Shown here piece after piece: positions 25,149-34,156 of a stretch of DNA of 64,000 bases. The notes beneath the pieces were generated by a model. It was not told the DNA's origin, did not search any database, and saw only the letters and a list, made by a program, of their open reading frames with translations. Made by a program: the position numbers and the translations under genes. Source of the stretch: Saprospiraceae bacterium (GTDB lineage Bacteria > Bacteroidota > Bacteroidia > Chitinophagales > Saprospiraceae); the NCBI GenBank assembly GCA_029212405.1, contig JARGNR010000003.1, positions 65,436 to 129,435 of the forward strand, written 5' to 3'. Numbering within the stretch: position 1 is the first letter of the stretch; the number at the start of each line of letters is the position of its first letter.

Positions 25149-25847
25149 ATGCTAGATTTATCATCACTGCAATACAGTTCGGAATATCCAGGAGTAATGT
25201 CTATTTTATTTACTGTTATTTGTTCTGTTGTATTGGGTATAGCAGTAGCCTTCACGTATGATAAAACCAGTCGTAATGTAGATCGACCAGATAATTTTCT
25301 CCAAGCATTGGTATTGGTTACGGTTGTTGCAGCTACCGTCATGCAGGCCATTGGAGATAGTTTGGCAAGAGGTCTTGGAATGATTGGAGCTTTATCCATC
25401 ATTCGTTTTCGGACAACCATTCAAGATCCAAGGAATATTGTATTTATGTTTAGTGCTATTGCCGTAGGGATTGCCTGTGGAGTGATGGGATTTACGGTGG
25501 CTATTTTTGGAACATTGGGTTTTTGTTTTACTGCCTTTTTGCTTCGATTTTCTTCATTTAGTAAAAAACAGAAGCTTTTTGGAGACTTAAAACTGAAATT
25601 TTATAAGGTCGATGGAAACCATAAAGCCTTGGAAGAGGTATTAAAAAAACACTGTTCAAAATTTGCAATACGAAAAAAGGAGTTTGGAACAGGAACTGGA
25701 AAAAAGTCAAATTTGATTACCTATACCTATCGGATAAAATTGAAAGATGTATTTGCTTCGCAGAATTTAGTAGATGATCTAGACGATTTATACGGAATAG
25801 TTGTAGGGGATTTAACAATTGAAAATAAAGAATTTGATACGATTTAG
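25149..25847 (+). CDS. DUF4956 membrane protein
   Basis: 232 aa. The first ~140 residues hold three or four membrane helices: ILFTVICSVVLGIAVAFTY, ALVLVTVVAATVMQAIGD, and VFMFSAIAVGIACGVMGF followed by FTVAIFGTLGFCFTAFLL. They enclose the conserved loop GLGMIGALSIIRFRTTIQDPRN. The C-terminal ~90 residues are a soluble alpha/beta domain. This matches DUF4956, which in many bacteria is encoded next to CotH kinase and VTC polyphosphate-polymerase genes. Here it is followed after 8 bp by a membrane fusion protein gene and heads a four-gene cassette. The biochemical function is not established. Confidence 0.85.
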   Translation: MLDLSSLQYSSEYPGVMSILFTVICSVVLGIAVAFTYDKTSRNVDRPDNFLQALVLVTVVAATVMQAIGDSLARGLGMIGALSIIRFRTTIQDPRNIVFMFSAIAVGIACGVMGFTVAIFGTLGFCFTAFLLRFSSFSKKQKLFGDLKLKFYKVDGNHKALEEVLKKHCSKFAIRKKEFGTGTGKKSNLITYTYRIKLKDVFASQNLVDDLDDLYGIVVGDLTIENKEFDTI

Positions 25848-25855
25848 ATAGACAT

Positions 25856-26944
25856 ATGAAGAAAGTAAATTTATTATATGTAGGCGCTTTAGTATTGACT
25901 ATGATCATGGTCCTGATGACCTTTTCCATGCAATCTAAAACCGCTTCATTCTATGGGTTTGCTGAGAATAAAGAAACGGAGATCAATCATATTGACGATG
26001 TTTTGGTGCTGAAGATACATGTTGAAAATGGGCAGGAGGTAAAAAAAGGAGAATTGCTGATAGAAGTGCAGAACTCGATTTTACCTTCAAAAATTGATGG
26101 GTTGAAATTGGAAAAAGAGGTATTGAAAAAATCACTTCAGCAAAAGAAAAGTGAGGTGCGAAATAAAATTACTTCAATTGAATTGGATCGAGACATCAAA
26201 CTAAAAGATTTGAATTCCAAGATTGAAATATTGGAGAAAGAAATGGCACTCAATGCATCTCTATACGAAGGCTTGACAAGTATTGAAAACTCTAAGGGAA
26301 CTTCTGAAAATCCCGACAGGTTGAAATTGAAGTATTTAAAACAAAGTATACAAGATGTTGAAGAAAAAGCTAAAGAGGAGATACGAATGCAAAATTCAAT
26401 TTTGGCAACAATAGGTGCACCTACGACGGTGAAGTCAGAACAATTGGATACAGAAATTGAGCACTTTCAAAAAGAGAAAGAAAAATTATCGATCTATGCT
26501 CCTTCAGATGGGTTGATCGGTAGTGTATCCTGTAAAGAGGGAGAAAATATTTCTGCATTTTCTACCTTAATGAATTTTTATAAACACAATCCTACGTTAG
26601 TGAAAGGTTTTGTGCATGAAAGTATGATTTTGGAGGTGAAAGTTGGAGATGAATTGGAGGTATCTTCGTCTCTACATCCCGATGTTCATATAAAAGGTAA
26701 GGTGTTTGGATTGGGTTCTAGAATAGTAGAAATTCCTGAACGTTTGAGAAAGATTGCTGATTTTAAAACTTATGGAAGAGAAGTGTTGATCAAAATTCCT
26801 GAGGAAAATGATTTTCTTCAAAAAGAAAAGGTGTTGTTAAATACGATAACAGAGAATACAGGTATGAAACTTGGAAATTTGTTTAGTTCTAAAAAGCCGT
26901 TATCTGAAAATATAGAGCAAGTAGACAATGAAAATAACCGTTGA
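25856..26944 (+). CDS. HlyD-like membrane fusion protein (periplasmic adaptor)
   Basis: 362 aa. It has an N-terminal membrane anchor (residues 5-23), then a split lipoyl/barrel-sandwich domain: VLVLKIHVENGQEVKKGELLIEV-type first half near residues 48-70 and APSDGLIGSVSCKEGENI near residues 217-236. An alpha-helical coiled-coil hairpin lies between the halves (about 78-205). A beta-barrel domain follows (VKGFVHESMILEVKVGDELEV). This is the adaptor that normally links an inner-membrane pump to a TolC-type channel. No ABC, RND or MFS pump is encoded beside it; the adjacent inner-membrane protein is DUF4956. The next gene begins 3 bp later. Confidence 0.83.
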   Translation: MKKVNLLYVGALVLTMIMVLMTFSMQSKTASFYGFAENKETEINHIDDVLVLKIHVENGQEVKKGELLIEVQNSILPSKIDGLKLEKEVLKKSLQQKKSEVRNKITSIELDRDIKLKDLNSKIEILEKEMALNASLYEGLTSIENSKGTSENPDRLKLKYLKQSIQDVEEKAKEEIRMQNSILATIGAPTTVKSEQLDTEIEHFQKEKEKLSIYAPSDGLIGSVSCKEGENISAFSTLMNFYKHNPTLVKGFVHESMILEVKVGDELEVSSSLHPDVHIKGKVFGLGSRIVEIPERLRKIADFKTYGREVLIKIPEENDFLQKEKVLLNTITENTGMKLGNLFSSKKPLSENIEQVDNENNR

Positions 26945-26947
26945 TTC

Positions 26948-28204
26948 ATGGCTTGTATAAATGTGATATATACAACAACGTGTAAAGGTATTTGGCTTGC
27001 TGTTTTACTTCATTTGGGATGTTTTTTATCCGTCAATGGACAAGAAATCTGGACGCCCAGTCAGTATTTGGGTTTGAATCAGACTCAAAAAGAGTCTCCT
27101 TATCGGGCTAGTTTAGATTTCTTAGAAAATGATGCTAAAGGGATGCCTTTTATTGATAATTATGAATTCAGAACAGAAACAAGTGAAAATGATTTTGCTC
27201 AACAGCAGTTTCAATTAAGGTTTCAATTTAATAGCAGTGACGAACGGAAAGCGTATGATAAGGTATTGTCCACGCATGCAGAAAAATACAAATTGCTCGA
27301 AGCTCAATATGAATCAGATATTTGGGAAGAAAAGTATAAGAATATTGTAGCCTTGTATTTCATTCAAAGAGAAGAGAATTTATGGCGCCAGGATATAGAG
27401 CTGATCAAGGATAAAAAGAAGGTGCTTCAAAAGATTTTGGATAATACGGGCCAATTGGATGTTGCAGAATGGATATCCAATGAAACTGAATTATCCAATT
27501 TATATGCTGATTCGTTAGAGTTGGCGTTGAAGAGAAATGAAATAGGATTTAAGATTTTTAGTATTGACCGAGATGTGCCCAGAGTTGATGATACTCAGAT
27601 TATTAGCGTTGATGCAATTGTTGAGTCTTTATCCACTTTGAAAGATGAAGTAGAGTTGCATCCCGATATACAGTTGTTAAAGGTAGAAGAAAAATTAGCA
27701 GAAGCAGAATTTGAATTGGAGGATGCAGAATCGAAAAAATGGTTGAAGTTTGCTCAGCTGGAATATCAATCGGATAATAATGAATCATTTCAGAATGAAT
27801 TGTCGTTCAGCACAAGTATTATTATTCCAAACAAGAACAATAACAGAATTAAGAAAAATGATGTTATTTTGGATGTTTTGGAGCAGAAATATAAAACTAG
27901 CATAGAACGTGAAGAAGGTGAGAAAGAGTTTTTATTGCTCGGAAAGAAACTTGAGGGTTTGCATATTCAGTTGACTGAATTTCTTCGGATTTGTGAAGTT
28001 CAGGACTTAGAAGGATTATTTCAATCCTATGCAGAGAAAAAAAGTGTCTCTCCTATTTTTCTTATTGGAATAAAGAGGTCTATTCTTAAAAATGAGAAAA
28101 AGCAATTGAAAATAGAAAAGGATATATATGATACGTATATAAATCTACTAAGTAAAACAGGGGCATTTATAAAAACACCAAGGAAAAATTACTTGACAAA
28201 TTAA
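26948..28204 (+). CDS. TolC-like outer-membrane factor, diverged
   Basis: 418 aa with a signal peptide ending SVNGQ. The mature chain is dominated by long helices with heptad-like patterns: residues about 95-200, then 225-280, and a second helical pair about 310-410. They are separated by short strands such as KKWLKFAQLEYQSDN and ELSFSTSIIIPN. The organisation (helical hairpin, short beta segment, helical hairpin) and position after a membrane fusion gene fit a TolC-family exit duct. Sequence similarity to known members is weak, so this rests on architecture and context. It lies 3 bp after the adaptor gene and 26 bp before CotH. Confidence 0.65.
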   Translation: MACINVIYTTTCKGIWLAVLLHLGCFLSVNGQEIWTPSQYLGLNQTQKESPYRASLDFLENDAKGMPFIDNYEFRTETSENDFAQQQFQLRFQFNSSDERKAYDKVLSTHAEKYKLLEAQYESDIWEEKYKNIVALYFIQREENLWRQDIELIKDKKKVLQKILDNTGQLDVAEWISNETELSNLYADSLELALKRNEIGFKIFSIDRDVPRVDDTQIISVDAIVESLSTLKDEVELHPDIQLLKVEEKLAEAEFELEDAESKKWLKFAQLEYQSDNNESFQNELSFSTSIIIPNKNNNRIKKNDVILDVLEQKYKTSIEREEGEKEFLLLGKKLEGLHIQLTEFLRICEVQDLEGLFQSYAEKKSVSPIFLIGIKRSILKNEKKQLKIEKDIYDTYINLLSKTGAFIKTPRKNYLTN

Positions 28205-28230
28205 AACCACAAACAAATAAATCTACTAAG

Positions 28231-31155
28231 ATGAAAAAATTATGTACACTAGTTCTTCTACTTATTGGCGTTGGTATAACCCTGAATGCTCAGGTGCATA
28301 TCAATGAATACTCTGCTGCAAATTTGGCCAATTTCTTTGATAATTACGAAAGGACAGAAGATTGGATCGAACTATACAACGATGGAGATGTGGATGTAGA
28401 TTTGAGTGGATATCATTTATCAGATAAAGCTTCCAAACCAGGGAAGTGGGAAATTCCATCAGGAACCATTATTCCTGCAAAAGGCTTTTTGGTGTTCTGG
28501 TGTTCAGGTAGAGATGAAGTTTGTGATAATAACCATTTTCATACCAATTTTAAGCTTGCACAGACCAAGGACAATGAAACATTGCTGTTTACTATGCCTG
28601 ATGAAAGCATCATTGATGAAATACCATTGGGCTTGGTGTTAGTCGAGTCTTCATGGTGTAGATCAACGGATGGTGGTGAAGATTGGTTGATTTGTACCAA
28701 TCCAAGTTTGGGGAGTTCAAATAATGAAACAAATCAGTACGAACGCTACACAATGATTCCTTCTATGGATATGCCAGCTGGATATTATACAGATTCAGTC
28801 CTAGTTACCTTAACCAATAATGATCCTGGAACCACATTACGATATACAATGGATGGTACGAATCCTACAGCTGACTCACCAGAATACATGGAACCTATTC
28901 TAATTAAAGAGACTACGGTGTTGAAAGCCCAATCTTTTAGTAATGATCCTATGGTGTTGGATGGAAAAATGGATTTTAATACCTACTTCATCAATGAAGA
29001 TTTTACATTGGCCGTTTTTTCTGTAGCTGCAGATAGAGTACAAGATTTGGCTAATGGAGAAGGAAGTTTAATACCTATCGGGTCTATTGAATATTTTAAT
29101 ACAGATAAAGAAAGGGAAGCCACTTCATTCGGATCATTAAATCGACACGGTCAAGATTCTTGGGCATTGGACCATAGAAGTTTGGATTGGGTATCTAGAG
29201 ATGAAATGGGGTATTCAAAGGCAGTTAATGCACCTTTGTTTTCTTTTTCTGATAGAGATGAATATCAAAAATTCATGTTTAGAAATTCTGGGGACGATAA
29301 CTATCCAGCCATAAATGATTTCAATCATCAAGGAAGTACACATATTAGAGATGAATATGTACAAACATTAGCTCGGGAAGGGGGGTTGAAATTGGATTCA
29401 AGATCTGTCGAACGGGTGATTTTATTTCTCAATGGGACGTATTGGGGAGTATATGGTATGCGAGATAGACCAGTAGATCACGATTACACAGATTATTACT
29501 ACGACCAAGGAAAATACGATGTGCAATACTTGACTACGTGGGGAGATACAGAATTGCAATATGGAGGTCAGCAAGCCTTGAACGATTGGTACAGGCTCAG
29601 AAATTTTATTCTTGAAAACGATATGGGTGATACCTCTAATTATGAAAAAGTTACTGATGAGCTTAATGTGGTCAGCCTCATGGATTATATGATTGTCAAC
29701 CTAAATTGTGTTGCATCCGATTGGTTAAATTATAATACCGGTTGGTGGAGAGGAACGAACCCTGATGGAGACCACAAAAAATGGGGATATATTTTGTGGG
29801 ATTTGGATGCTACTTTTGATTATTATATCAATTATAGTGGGGTGCCAAATATTAGCCCTGATGCTCAACCTTGTGATATTGAAGATATCTCAAATTTCAT
29901 GGATGAGTTTTTTGATATGAATGAAGGAGAGGCTGGACCTGGATCTATTATTTGTACGACTACGGGAGATTTCGCATCGTGCAATAGTATAATGAATGGG
30001 TCAAGTCCTTATGAAGCGTCAGATTCCTTATTCATGATTGTAGTGAATCAGGATAATAGTTGTTGTGAAGATTGGGACGAAACATGTCAAGCTCAGTACG
30101 ATGAATTGAACGTTAGCCCTGAGGATTTTGCCAATTGTCCGAGTATTTTAGATGGCTCATGCCCTCATGAATTGGATGATCCATATTTGTTGCAAGTTTT
30201 TCAGGCAACAGATAATTGCTGTGAGAATTGGTTTGGCTACTGTAATTTTTATTATAATTTCTTTGCCAATGGTGGTGAAGCAGGATCTGATGTGGATGGG
30301 AATGTAGGGATGCACGAAAAAATATTCTTGAAATTGCAAGAAGAAAGTGAAGTGTTCAGACAATTGTATTATTCTAGGCAGGCAGATTTAATGAATACCG
30401 TGTATACCTGTGAGAATATGATAGCTACATTGGATAGGATGCTGGCAGTTATTGAACCAGAAATGCCAAGACAAATAGAAAGATGGGGTGGATCAATGGG
30501 GCAATGGCAAGCAAACGTGCAGCGGTTAAAGAATTTTATCAATCAACGATGTGAGTTGTTTGATGAGGGATTGACCAATTGTTTTGATTTGACTGGACCT
30601 TATGAACTTACGTTATTAGTAGAGCCAGATGGAGTAGGAGAGATTGATTTGAATACATTAGATATTGAAGATTTTCCATGGACTGGAGATTATTTTGGAG
30701 GTATGGTGAATAAGATAAAGGCAAGAGCATTTGAAGATGATTTTCAATTTAGTCACTGGGAGACAAAAGCTGGCTCTATGATTATGCCTTCTCTAACAGA
30801 TAGAAAAGCGACCATTCAATTAGAATCTCAAGATACGTTAATAGCCGTGTTTGAATCTGTGGTTGGAGTAGAAGATCTTGCATCTGGAATTTCTATGAAT
30901 GTATTTCCTAATCCATCTTCAGGAGTTGCATCTATTCGATATGAATTAGAAGAACCGATGGAAGTACAAATTAGTATCCTAAATATGATGGGGCAAGTCG
31001 TGAAGCAATTGCCTACTTCTGGAACAAAAACCTCAGCAGGTGTGCACAATCAGCAGATCGATCTGACTAAAGAAGGAATTTCTACAGGTGTTTATCTTAT
31101 TCGATTAAAAGCGGATAATTATGAAATAACTAAACGGCTGTCTGTACTCAGATGA
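28231..31155 (+). CDS. CotH-kinase-family surface protein with lamin-tail and T9SS domains
   Basis: 974 aa. Domains in order: signal peptide ending LNAQ; lamin-tail domain (about 20-165; INEYSA..., DWIELYNDGDVDVDLSGY, LSDKASKPGKWEIP). Next comes a chitobiase-C-terminal-like segment (about 172-240; GTTLRYTMDGTNPT), then the CotH kinase-like domain from about 280 (RHGQDSWALDHRSL, FMFRNSGDDNY, LFLNGTYWGVYGMRDRP, WGYILWDLDATFDYY). The kinase domain is interrupted at about 575-678 by two Cys-rich modules. A repeat-like beta domain (about 795-885) and a type A T9SS sorting domain (MNVFPNPSSGVASIRY... to the end) follow. CotH relatives phosphorylate proteins. This one should be surface-exposed or secreted. 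It is the last gene of the DUF4956 cassette and is followed by a terminator. Confidence 0.88.
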   Translation: MKKLCTLVLLLIGVGITLNAQVHINEYSAANLANFFDNYERTEDWIELYNDGDVDVDLSGYHLSDKASKPGKWEIPSGTIIPAKGFLVFWCSGRDEVCDNNHFHTNFKLAQTKDNETLLFTMPDESIIDEIPLGLVLVESSWCRSTDGGEDWLICTNPSLGSSNNETNQYERYTMIPSMDMPAGYYTDSVLVTLTNNDPGTTLRYTMDGTNPTADSPEYMEPILIKETTVLKAQSFSNDPMVLDGKMDFNTYFINEDFTLAVFSVAADRVQDLANGEGSLIPIGSIEYFNTDKEREATSFGSLNRHGQDSWALDHRSLDWVSRDEMGYSKAVNAPLFSFSDRDEYQKFMFRNSGDDNYPAINDFNHQGSTHIRDEYVQTLAREGGLKLDSRSVERVILFLNGTYWGVYGMRDRPVDHDYTDYYYDQGKYDVQYLTTWGDTELQYGGQQALNDWYRLRNFILENDMGDTSNYEKVTDELNVVSLMDYMIVNLNCVASDWLNYNTGWWRGTNPDGDHKKWGYILWDLDATFDYYINYSGVPNISPDAQPCDIEDISNFMDEFFDMNEGEAGPGSIICTTTGDFASCNSIMNGSSPYEASDSLFMIVVNQDNSCCEDWDETCQAQYDELNVSPEDFANCPSILDGSCPHELDDPYLLQVFQATDNCCENWFGYCNFYYNFFANGGEAGSDVDGNVGMHEKIFLKLQEESEVFRQLYYSRQADLMNTVYTCENMIATLDRMLAVIEPEMPRQIERWGGSMGQWQANVQRLKNFINQRCELFDEGLTNCFDLTGPYELTLLVEPDGVGEIDLNTLDIEDFPWTGDYFGGMVNKIKARAFEDDFQFSHWETKAGSMIMPSLTDRKATIQLESQDTLIAVFESVVGVEDLASGISMNVFPNPSSGVASIRYELEEPMEVQISILNMMGQVVKQLPTSGTKTSAGVHNQQIDLTKEGISTGVYLIRLKADNYEITKRLSVLR

Positions 31156-31195
31156 TAGTTATTTGTAAAAGTGAATATTAAAAAATAACAATTGG

Positions 31196-31224
31196 AAAAG
31201 AGGCTTCACACAGAGGCCTCTTTT
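31196..31224 (+). terminator. Terminator of the CotH cassette
   Basis: AAAAGAGGC (31196-31204) and GCCTCTTTT (31216-31224) form a 9-bp stem with an 11-nt loop and a further T. It lies 40 nt after the CotH stop. Confidence 0.85.
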
Positions 31225-31817
31225 TAGTATATCTAGGTTTTTGGTTTGTTTTTGTTTAAAGAAATGCTTTTTACAATCCTAAAAGATCTGGGAGACGAAG
31301 GGATAGGTCATTTTTGCTTTCTAATAAAGAGCGTTTTGAATTATCTGTTTTTGAATTGAGATATAAAACTTTAGAGAATAGAATGCTTTCTCCAGATTGA
31401 AAGACGGGACAGAGGAATAAAAAAAGAACCTCTAATCGTTATAGAGGCTCTTTCTTTTTTTTGGCTTGTATATTGGCCAAACAAATATGGGAAACAATAA
31501 ATACCAAGACTTTACCAGAGTCTCAATATATTTTGGGTGTTTTTGTGTTACTGACAAACAATAAAATAATTATAACTAAATAATGATTTATGTTTATTCA
31601 GAAATTAAAACAACTTTACTTATGCAAATTAGATGCCAAAAAAATAGCATGGATGTCAAATTGTTATCTAGAAGACAAAAAACAAAGCACTTTTTGATTT
31701 TATCGCAATTCAAAGAGAAAATTCATGTTGAAAAACATATAATTTGTGTTCTGTCACTCTATCTTGTTGTAGGTTCTAATGGAATTGATATATTAGCGAA
31801 CGGAATAAAAAAATAGG
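31225..31817. other. Intergenic region with a second terminator-like hairpin
   Basis: About 590 bases with no convincing gene. It contains a second hairpin at 31429-31447 and a weak open frame (31583-31816) whose composition and lack of family features do not support coding. Low-complexity A/T stretches dominate. The promoter of the cytochrome gene must lie here but could not be identified. Confidence 0.55.
31429..31447 (+). terminator. Second terminator-like hairpin
   Basis: CCTCTA / TAGAGG with an outer partial AAAGA/TCTTT extension, followed by a run of eight T. It resembles the hairpin at 31196-31224 (both carry GAGGC and CTC-TTT) but no gene precedes it directly. It may end a small RNA or be a back-up terminator. 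Confidence 0.55.
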
Positions 31818-32117
31818 ATGAAAAAAATAGTTGTGTTTACTGCTTTTATATTTATAGTCTTCTCATGCGCGGAAAAAAACAACAAAGCTGCTGCAATTTT
31901 AGGCAAGCAAGTTTTTAAGAAAAACTGTGTCATTTGTCATGGCGTTGATGGAAAATTAGGGTTAAATAATTCGAAAGATCTTACTATTTCTAAATTGACC
32001 AAGGAAGAACGAGTTAGTATTATTAAAAACGGAAAAGGGGCCATGAATGCCTTTGGGACTATTCTAAAACCTCAAGAAATTGATGCTGTTGTAGAATATA
32101 CATTCCTACTCAAATAG
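31818..32117 (+). CDS. Small c-type cytochrome lipoprotein
   Basis: 99 aa. The signal peptide ends VFSCA with the lipid-modified Cys near residue 17. The haem-binding motif is CVICH (residues about 38-42) in FKKNCVICHGVDGKLG. The distal Met ligand is probably the one in GKGAMNAFGTIL. It is a single-domain class I cytochrome c, anchored in a membrane, that carries electrons between periplasmic partners. It lies 9 bp before anmK and is probably co-transcribed by chance, since the functions are unrelated. Confidence 0.9.
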   Translation: MKKIVVFTAFIFIVFSCAEKNNKAAAILGKQVFKKNCVICHGVDGKLGLNNSKDLTISKLTKEERVSIIKNGKGAMNAFGTILKPQEIDAVVEYTFLLK

Positions 32118-32126
32118 AATAATTTT

Positions 32127-33182
32127 ATGATCGTTGCAGGAGTAATGTCTGGGAGTTCACTGGATGGATTAGATGTAGCTATTGTTCGATTAGATGGGGA
32201 AGGAGATTGGAGTTTATGTGCAACATATGCTTGTCCTTATAACGATACATGGGTTCGTAACTTAAAAGAATACGAAAAATTATCTGCAGTAGAATATATT
32301 GCGTTTAAGGTGGATTACAGCAAGTACGTAAGTGAATTGCTAAAAGATATGCTCAGTGAGTTCAATGGATCTATTGATTACATTAGTTTCCATGGACATA
32401 CGCTGATGCATCTACCACATGATCACATCACAGAACAAATCGGCAATGGAGGTATTTTGGCAGCCATTCTTGGGATTCCCACAATTACAGATTTCAGAAT
32501 ACAGGATGTACAAAAAGGAGGGGTAGGAACACCTTTAGCCCCATTAGTGGAACGGGATCTTTTTTCAGGCTATGATTATTACCTCAATTTAGGCGGCATT
32601 GCAAACATTACCTATGTTGAAGAGAAAGTCATTCAACTGGCCTACGATGTGTGTCCTTGTAATCAAGTGTTAAATCATTTTAGCAATACATTGGGGAGAG
32701 AATATGATGAGGGAGGTTTGTTGGCACGATCTGGTTCATTTCTATCCAGTGTGATAGATTTTTTACAAACATTTCCATTTTTTAAAACTCCACCTCCTAA
32801 AGCATTGGATAATAATTGGATTAAGAAAGATTTCATCCCTGGATTTCCTTCTGGGAAAGCGGAAGACTTATTGCATACGTATACAAAATGGATGGCTGAT
32901 TGTATTGCCAATGAAATTCACGAGGATGGTAATCCAAAGACTCTATTCGTTTCAGGGGGTGGTGCCCATAATTCCTACTTTATGGAATGTTTACAAATTG
33001 CACTAAAAGATAGAAACTGTGATCTTAAAATTCCGTCCAAGGAGATCATAGATTTCAAAGAAGCAATACTGATGAGTTTGTTGGCCTACAAATACGTTAC
33101 CGATCAAGTCAATGTATTATGCAGTGTTACAGGTGCACACTCAGATTCGATTGGTGGAGCATTATACAAGGTCCCGCAATAG
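32127..33182 (+). CDS. anmK: Anhydro-N-acetylmuramic acid kinase
   Basis: 351 aa, ASKHA-fold sugar kinase of peptidoglycan recycling. It cleaves the 1,6-anhydro ring and phosphorylates to give MurNAc-6-phosphate. Recognised from GVMSGSSLDGLDVAIV at the N-terminus, ISFHGHTLMH, GGVGTPLAPLVERDLF, NLGGIANITYV and LFVSGGGAHNSYFME, then a C-terminal FKEAILMSLLAYKY. The length is normal. No other recycling gene is adjacent. Confidence 0.94.
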   Translation: MIVAGVMSGSSLDGLDVAIVRLDGEGDWSLCATYACPYNDTWVRNLKEYEKLSAVEYIAFKVDYSKYVSELLKDMLSEFNGSIDYISFHGHTLMHLPHDHITEQIGNGGILAAILGIPTITDFRIQDVQKGGVGTPLAPLVERDLFSGYDYYLNLGGIANITYVEEKVIQLAYDVCPCNQVLNHFSNTLGREYDEGGLLARSGSFLSSVIDFLQTFPFFKTPPPKALDNNWIKKDFIPGFPSGKAEDLLHTYTKWMADCIANEIHEDGNPKTLFVSGGGAHNSYFMECLQIALKDRNCDLKIPSKEIIDFKEAILMSLLAYKYVTDQVNVLCSVTGAHSDSIGGALYKVPQ

Positions 33183-33452
33183 GATTGTAATTCACATAAA
33201 TTCTAAAGACCAGATCATTTCTATAAACGTTCAATGGGTGGTGCTATAATTGTTATAGTGTAGTTCTTTAATGAAGTGATTTAAAAACGTATGTTAAAAT
33301 GAATTGTATATGCTTGGTTTTCAAATTGATACGATTTTGAAGAAACATAGCATTAGCTACGTGACTGAAAAATTGTGAAAAGTTGAGAATCAATGACATG
33401 CAATGGAATTAACAATATGTTTTTAAATCACTTCAATATCTGAGTGCTCTGC

Positions 33453-34145
33453 TTAAACATGGAAATATTCAGTCATTTTTTGAATAGTCTCCTCCGTTTT
33501 TAGATTGTCCATGATCATATTCCCTTTCTCTAGGATTACAATTCTACTGCATACTTCTGCTACATGCGTAAGATCATGACTTGAAATCAAAAAAGTATGT
33601 TTGTCCAAACGCTCACGAATAATTTTCTTTAGTCTTATTTGTGTCGATGGGTCAAGGCTGGCAAACGGTTCATCCAAGATGATGATTTCTGGATTGCCAA
33701 TTAGAGAGCCTACTATTCCTACCTTTTTTTGGTTTCCCTTAGATAAGTCTCTGATGTATTTTTTGACACCTAAAATTTCACCATTAAAAAATTCTTCGAA
33801 CTGGTGGATAAATTCTTTTACTTCACCTTTAGACCAGTTGTGTAATCCTCCTACAAAGTCAAAGTATTCGTTCGGAGTTAAGAAGTCAATTAAAAATGTC
33901 TCGTCCAAGAAGGCGGAGGTGTATGATTTCCAATCCTCGGTTTTACTTACATCACTGCCTTTGGTCAATACACTGCCTTCACTCGCTTTGATTAAGTCGA
34001 GAATTAGAGAAAATGCAGTTGTCTTTCCAGCTCCATTGTTTCCAACAATTCCTACACATTCCCCTTTATCTATAGATAGGTTTTCAATATTCAAAACCGT
34101 AGTTTTGCCATATGTTTTAGTAACGTTATTAAATTCTAATAGCAT
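33453..34145 (-). CDS. ABC transporter ATP-binding protein (EcsA-like)
   Basis: 230 aa nucleotide-binding subunit. Walker A is GNNGAGKTT, signature LSKGNQKK, Walker B IIILDEPFASLDP, and H-loop SSHDLTHVAE. It follows the permease gene by 11 bp in the same direction, so the two form an operon and an export-type ABC transporter of the CcmA/EcsA group. The substrate is unknown. Confidence 0.93.
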   Translation of the reverse strand: MLLEFNNVTKTYGKTTVLNIENLSIDKGECVGIVGNNGAGKTTAFSLILDLIKASEGSVLTKGSDVSKTEDWKSYTSAFLDETFLIDFLTPNEYFDFVGGLHNWSKGEVKEFIHQFEEFFNGEILGVKKYIRDLSKGNQKKVGIVGSLIGNPEIIILDEPFASLDPSTQIRLKKIIRERLDKHTFLISSHDLTHVAEVCSRIVILEKGNMIMDNLKTEETIQKMTEYFHV

Positions 34146-34156
34146 TGATTTATTTA

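Noticed and set aside
31583..31816. 77-codon frame ahead of the cytochrome c gene
   Set aside because: Basic, low-complexity composition, no signal peptide or family, and it ends at the cytochrome start as part of an A/T-rich leader. It is more likely untranslated.
33244..33258. CTATAA-TTG-TTATAG hairpin after anmK as a terminator
   Set aside because: Only a 6-bp A/T-rich stem without a T run; too weak to call.
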